DNA of 16,886 bases, taken from contig CAZLGO010000037.1 in the NCBI GenBank assembly GCA_964559295.1, positions 1 to 16,886 on the forward strand, written 5' to 3'. The stretch comes from CAZLGO01 sp964559295. GTDB taxonomy: Archaea; Methanobacteriota; Methanobacteria; Methanobacteriales; Methanobacteriaceae. Numbering within the stretch: position 1 is the stretch's first letter; each line of letters begins with the position of its first letter. Under the pieces are notes generated by a model. The model was given only the letters and a program-made list of their open reading frames with translations, searched no databases and was not told the DNA's origin. A program made the position numbers and the translations under genes. Positions 14,556 to 16,886 of the stretch are shown one piece after another.

Positions 14556-15689
14556 ATACCTATCCTACTCTTTGGTAGTAGATATATTGAACTTATAACT
14601 GGTAAAAAAACAACCACCATTAGAAAACTTTGGAAAAAGCCCCTTAATGTGGGGGATCGTTTGCATTGCTACTGGAATTTAGTATCAAAGGAGCGAAAAA
14701 AGGTATTTGAAGCTGAAGTCACCGATGTTAAGATCGTAAAGTTCAGCGATATCATCAAGGATGATGAACTGGCAAAGGAGGAGGGCTTTTCGAGTGCATC
14801 GGAACTTGAATCAGAATTTAGAAAAATGTATCCTGATGATACTCGGGACGAATCACTCTATCAGATAATAAGGTTCAAAAAACTCCCTGTTGATAGATGG
14901 GAAGGTGAGAAAATAGATGAAAAGGCCATGATAATTGAGCGAGGCGACATATTATTCGATATCGGAAAATTCAAAAAATCCTTAATTTGTTATAATACTG
15001 CACTGAAACTTGATCCTGAAGACGTTTACATACTAAACAAAAAAGGAGACACCTTATCTCGTTTAGGTAAATTCGATAAAGCCATCGAATGTTATGATAA
15101 AGCTTTAAAGGTGGATCCCAAAAATGAATTTATCTGGAACAATAAAGCGATAGCTCTTCTAAATTCAAATAAACCAGAAGAAGCCTTAAAATGTAACAAC
15201 AGAGCATTTGAATTGAAAAAAAATAACACCACCGTACTGTACTGGAGAGGATTTATCTTTGAGATGTTGGAAAGATACAAGGAGGCACTGGAATGCTATG
15301 ATAAAATATTGGAGATTGACCCCCAAGATCCAGAAGCATGGAATGCCAAAGGAAATCTTCTTTCATATTTAAATAAGAGCGAAGAAGCTCTTTCTTGTTA
15401 TGATAAAGTGCTCGAACTTTGTCTTGATGACGCACCTGACGCATCTATGTGGAATCGTAAAGGGAATGCTCTTTTGGAACTTGGAAGATTTATGGAAGCT
15501 ATAGAATGCTACGATCAAGCTTTAGCTTTAGATCCTACAAATGATGCGTTTTGGGGCAACAAGGGGGTTGCTCTTATGGAATTAAATAAATTTCAGGAAG
15601 CTATGGAATGTTTCAACAAGGCATTAAAAATAAATCCTAACAACAGGGACATGAGGCTACTAATGAATGAATGTTTGGATAATTTGTGA
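14556..15689 (+). CDS. ASCH domain-TPR repeat fusion protein with probable ATA start
   Basis: Read from ATA at 14556 this is a 377-residue protein. Residues 1-111 form a PUA-like ASCH domain, a probable RNA/nucleotide-binding fold: PILLFGSRYIELITGKKTTT then IRKLWKKPLNVGDRLHCYW, with the GKKxxxxR signature, and IIRFKKL closing it. About residues 124-370 hold seven tetratricopeptide repeats (for example GKFDKAIECYDKALKVDP, ERYKEALECYDKILEIDP, GRFMEAIECYDQALALDP), nearly all with Cys-Tyr or Cys-Phe in helix B, a protein-interaction scaffold. The first canonical in-frame start, GTG at 14649, would cut the ASCH domain in half. AAAGGAGG at 14541-14548 stands 7 bases before ATA, so the natural start is ATA (or an ATG changed to ATA). 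The upstream frame is otherwise open to the preceding stop. Function is unknown. Confidence 0.8.
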   Translation: MPILLFGSRYIELITGKKTTTIRKLWKKPLNVGDRLHCYWNLVSKERKKVFEAEVTDVKIVKFSDIIKDDELAKEEGFSSASELESEFRKMYPDDTRDESLYQIIRFKKLPVDRWEGEKIDEKAMIIERGDILFDIGKFKKSLICYNTALKLDPEDVYILNKKGDTLSRLGKFDKAIECYDKALKVDPKNEFIWNNKAIALLNSNKPEEALKCNNRAFELKKNNTTVLYWRGFIFEMLERYKEALECYDKILEIDPQDPEAWNAKGNLLSYLNKSEEALSCYDKVLELCLDDAPDASMWNRKGNALLELGRFMEAIECYDQALALDPTNDAFWGNKGVALMELNKFQEAMECFNKALKINPNNRDMRLLMNECLDNL

Positions 15690-15699
15690 ATCTTAGATG

Positions 15700-16886
15700 T
15701 TATGATTTCAAATATTTTGAAACAAGGGAAATACCCCACTTTGCCATTTTTTTAGCATTTTCTTCTGTTTTAGCTTCTGCAAAGCACCTAAATATTGGTT
15801 CTGTCCCCGAAGGTCTTATTATCACCCACCCCTCTTCTCTAAATACCTTAACACCATCTGTTGTATCAACCTCGTATTTTGAGGTTTCATCTAAGATCTT
15901 CTGCATGATCTTATCTTTAAGCTCATCAGGGCAATTGATCTTTTTCTTTTCAGAGTAATACATCGGAAGCTCCTCTATAAGCTTTGAAAGCGGTTTTTTC
16001 TCCTTTGCAATTATTTCAATGATCTTCGCTGCTGAAAGTGCAGCATCTCTTCCATAAACAAAATCAGGAAATATCAATCCACCGTTTTCTTCCCCACCAA
16101 ATAATCCATTTTTATTCTTTAGCTCCCTTGCGACGATTAAATCCCCAACTTTTGTTGTTAAAACCTCTCCATTATACTCTTTGGCTATATCATAAATCGC
16201 AGAGGATGTTGCAACCGTTGTTACAATCAATCCACCACCATGTTCAATTAAAATGTGTTTTTCAACAAGTGCAAATGTTTTATCACCAAAAACAAAATTT
16301 CCATTCTCATCAATACAAATGGTCCGATCTGCATCACCATCATGAGCGATCCCGATATCCGCGCCAGTTGCTTTTACAACGTCCATCAGTTCTTTTAAAT
16401 TTTCCTTGGTCGGTTCAGGTTCTCTACCTGGGAAAAACCCATCTGGCTGGCAATTTAGAGTAATAACTTCACATCCTAACTCCCTTAAAACATATGGGGT
16501 TGTAAAACAGGCTGCACCACTTCCACAATCTATCACAACCTTCAATTTTGCATTTTCTATCCTCTCTTTATCAACCCGACTTACAACACCCTCGATATAC
16601 TCTTCAACTGTACAAGGATTCTCTAGAACTTCCCCAATTTTGTCCCATGATGTCCTGTTAGGATTATCTTCAAAAAAAATATCTTCTATCTTCTTCTCCA
16701 TGTCATCGGTGATGCCAATCCCATCAGAATCTATAAATTTTATGCCGTTGTATTCTGGAGGATTATGAGAAGCTGTTATGATCACCCCTCCCTCATAGTA
16801 ATTTCTTGTAGCAAACTGTATCGCAGGGGTTGGCAGAATCCCAAGATCAACCACTTCACAACCTGAAGATAACAATCCAGAGATTA
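15700..16886 (-). CDS. glmM: Second phosphoglucosamine/phosphomannomutase-family protein, 5' end outside window
   Basis: The last 395 codons of an alpha-D-phosphohexomutase. The frame continues past the window edge (reading ISGLLSSGCEVVDLG), so the TTG inside it is not a real start and roughly 60 N-terminal residues, including the FGTSGIRG motif, are missing from view. Present are the phosphoserine loop TASHNPPEYNG, metal loop DGDADR, sugar loop GEENGGLIFPDF and phosphate loop RPSGTEPIFRC. GEENGG is the usual GlmM/ManB sugar loop, unlike GEPSGT in the copy at 9498, so this copy may be the canonical GlmM or a phosphomannomutase and the other a specialised paralogue. It converges on the ASCH-TPR gene, with only 10 bases between the stops. 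An 82-base part is identical to the first copy. Confidence 0.9.
   Translation of the reverse strand, partial: ISGLLSSGCEVVDLGILPTPAIQFATRNYYEGGVIITASHNPPEYNGIKFIDSDGIGITDDMEKKIEDIFFEDNPNRTSWDKIGEVLENPCTVEEYIEGVVSRVDKERIENAKLKVVIDCGSGAACFTTPYVLRELGCEVITLNCQPDGFFPGREPEPTKENLKELMDVVKATGADIGIAHDGDADRTICIDENGNFVFGDKTFALVEKHILIEHGGGLIVTTVATSSAIYDIAKEYNGEVLTTKVGDLIVARELKNKNGLFGGEENGGLIFPDFVYGRDAALSAAKIIEIIAKEKKPLSKLIEELPMYYSEKKKINCPDELKDKIMQKILDETSKYEVDTTDGVKVFREEGWVIIRPSGTEPIFRCFAEAKTEENAKKMAKWGISLVSKYLKS
16327..16408 (-). repeat. 82-base tract identical to 10148-10229, inverted
   Basis: The reverse complement of this tract equals 10148-10229 base for base and encodes KENLKELMDVVK...DGDAD in both proteins. 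The two copies are in opposite orientation about 6.1 kb apart. Confidence 0.9.

Noticed and set aside
14649..15689. GTG at 14649 as the start of the TPR protein
   Set aside because: It has no ribosome-binding site nearby and would remove the first 31 residues of the ASCH domain, including its GKKxxxxR signature.
16406..16768. 120-codon plus-strand frame opposite the second glmM
   Set aside because: It is antisense to conserved phosphohexomutase sequence and is a shadow of it.
1..16886. CRISPR array, tRNA, rRNA or insertion sequence
   Set aside because: No regularly spaced direct repeats, no cloverleaf with the T-arm GGTTCRAATCC pattern, no rRNA-like stretch and no transposase motif were seen on either strand by eye.

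Overview
The window is AT-rich, gene-dense archaeal DNA. Archaeal markers are ribosomal protein S3Ae (eS1), the archaeal-type cofactor-independent phosphoglycerate mutase ApgM, archaeal fused GlmU, TATA-box promoters and GGTGAT/GGAGG ribosome-binding sites. A CobN-like chelatase protein with a Pro/Thr-rich stalk and C-terminal membrane anchor, CbiE, an Isf-like Fe-S flavoprotein and a NifX-like protein point to a methanogen. The apgM-glmM-glmU-gamma-CA-hisC order resembles what I remember from Methanobacteriales. That order-level placement is inference.

Layout. (1) 1-1703 (+): 3' part of a cobN-like gene, with an in-frame TGA at the very edge of the window where the family has a conserved Trp. 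A T-rich terminator follows. (2) 1757-2380 (-): cbiE, convergent with cobN and divergent from the next gene. (3) 2523-4679 (+): a methylthioadenosine/methylthioinosine phosphorylase, then an MFS exporter. (4) 4802-6515 (+): a CX2CX2CX5C flavoprotein, a class I methyltransferase and a NifX-like protein, the last two overlapping by ATGA. (5) 6688-9185 (+): rps3ae, a DUF92 membrane protein and apgM, tightly packed. (6) 9186-9497: a 312-base gap with four small hairpins and an antisense protein-like remnant. (7) 9498-13695 (+): glmM, glmU, a gamma-carbonic-anhydrase-like hexapeptide protein and hisC, tightly packed. (8) 13818-15689 (+): a radical-SAM activating-enzyme-like protein and an ASCH-TPR fusion whose best start is a non-canonical ATA. 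(9) 15700-16886 (-): a second glmM/manB paralogue, running off the window.

How it works together. ApgM belongs to glycolysis/gluconeogenesis. GlmM plus GlmU convert glucosamine-6-phosphate to UDP-GlcNAc for cell-envelope glycans. The second GlmM-like mutase at the far end suggests a broader sugar-phosphate locus. The left end carries corrinoid (CobN-like, CbiE) and SAM by-product (MtnP) functions.

Main unexpected signals: an 82-base perfectly identical tract shared by the two otherwise diverged, oppositely oriented glmM paralogues (recent gene conversion; a possible recombination site that could invert about 6 kb); the ATA start behind a perfect Shine-Dalgarno on the ASCH-TPR gene; the TGA at a conserved Trp in CobN; and a dispersed CAAC(C)TTT...AAAG(G)TTGATCAAA hairpin family in intergenic gaps. 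I saw no clear new multi-gene defence or mobile system, no CRISPR array and no tRNA or rRNA gene.
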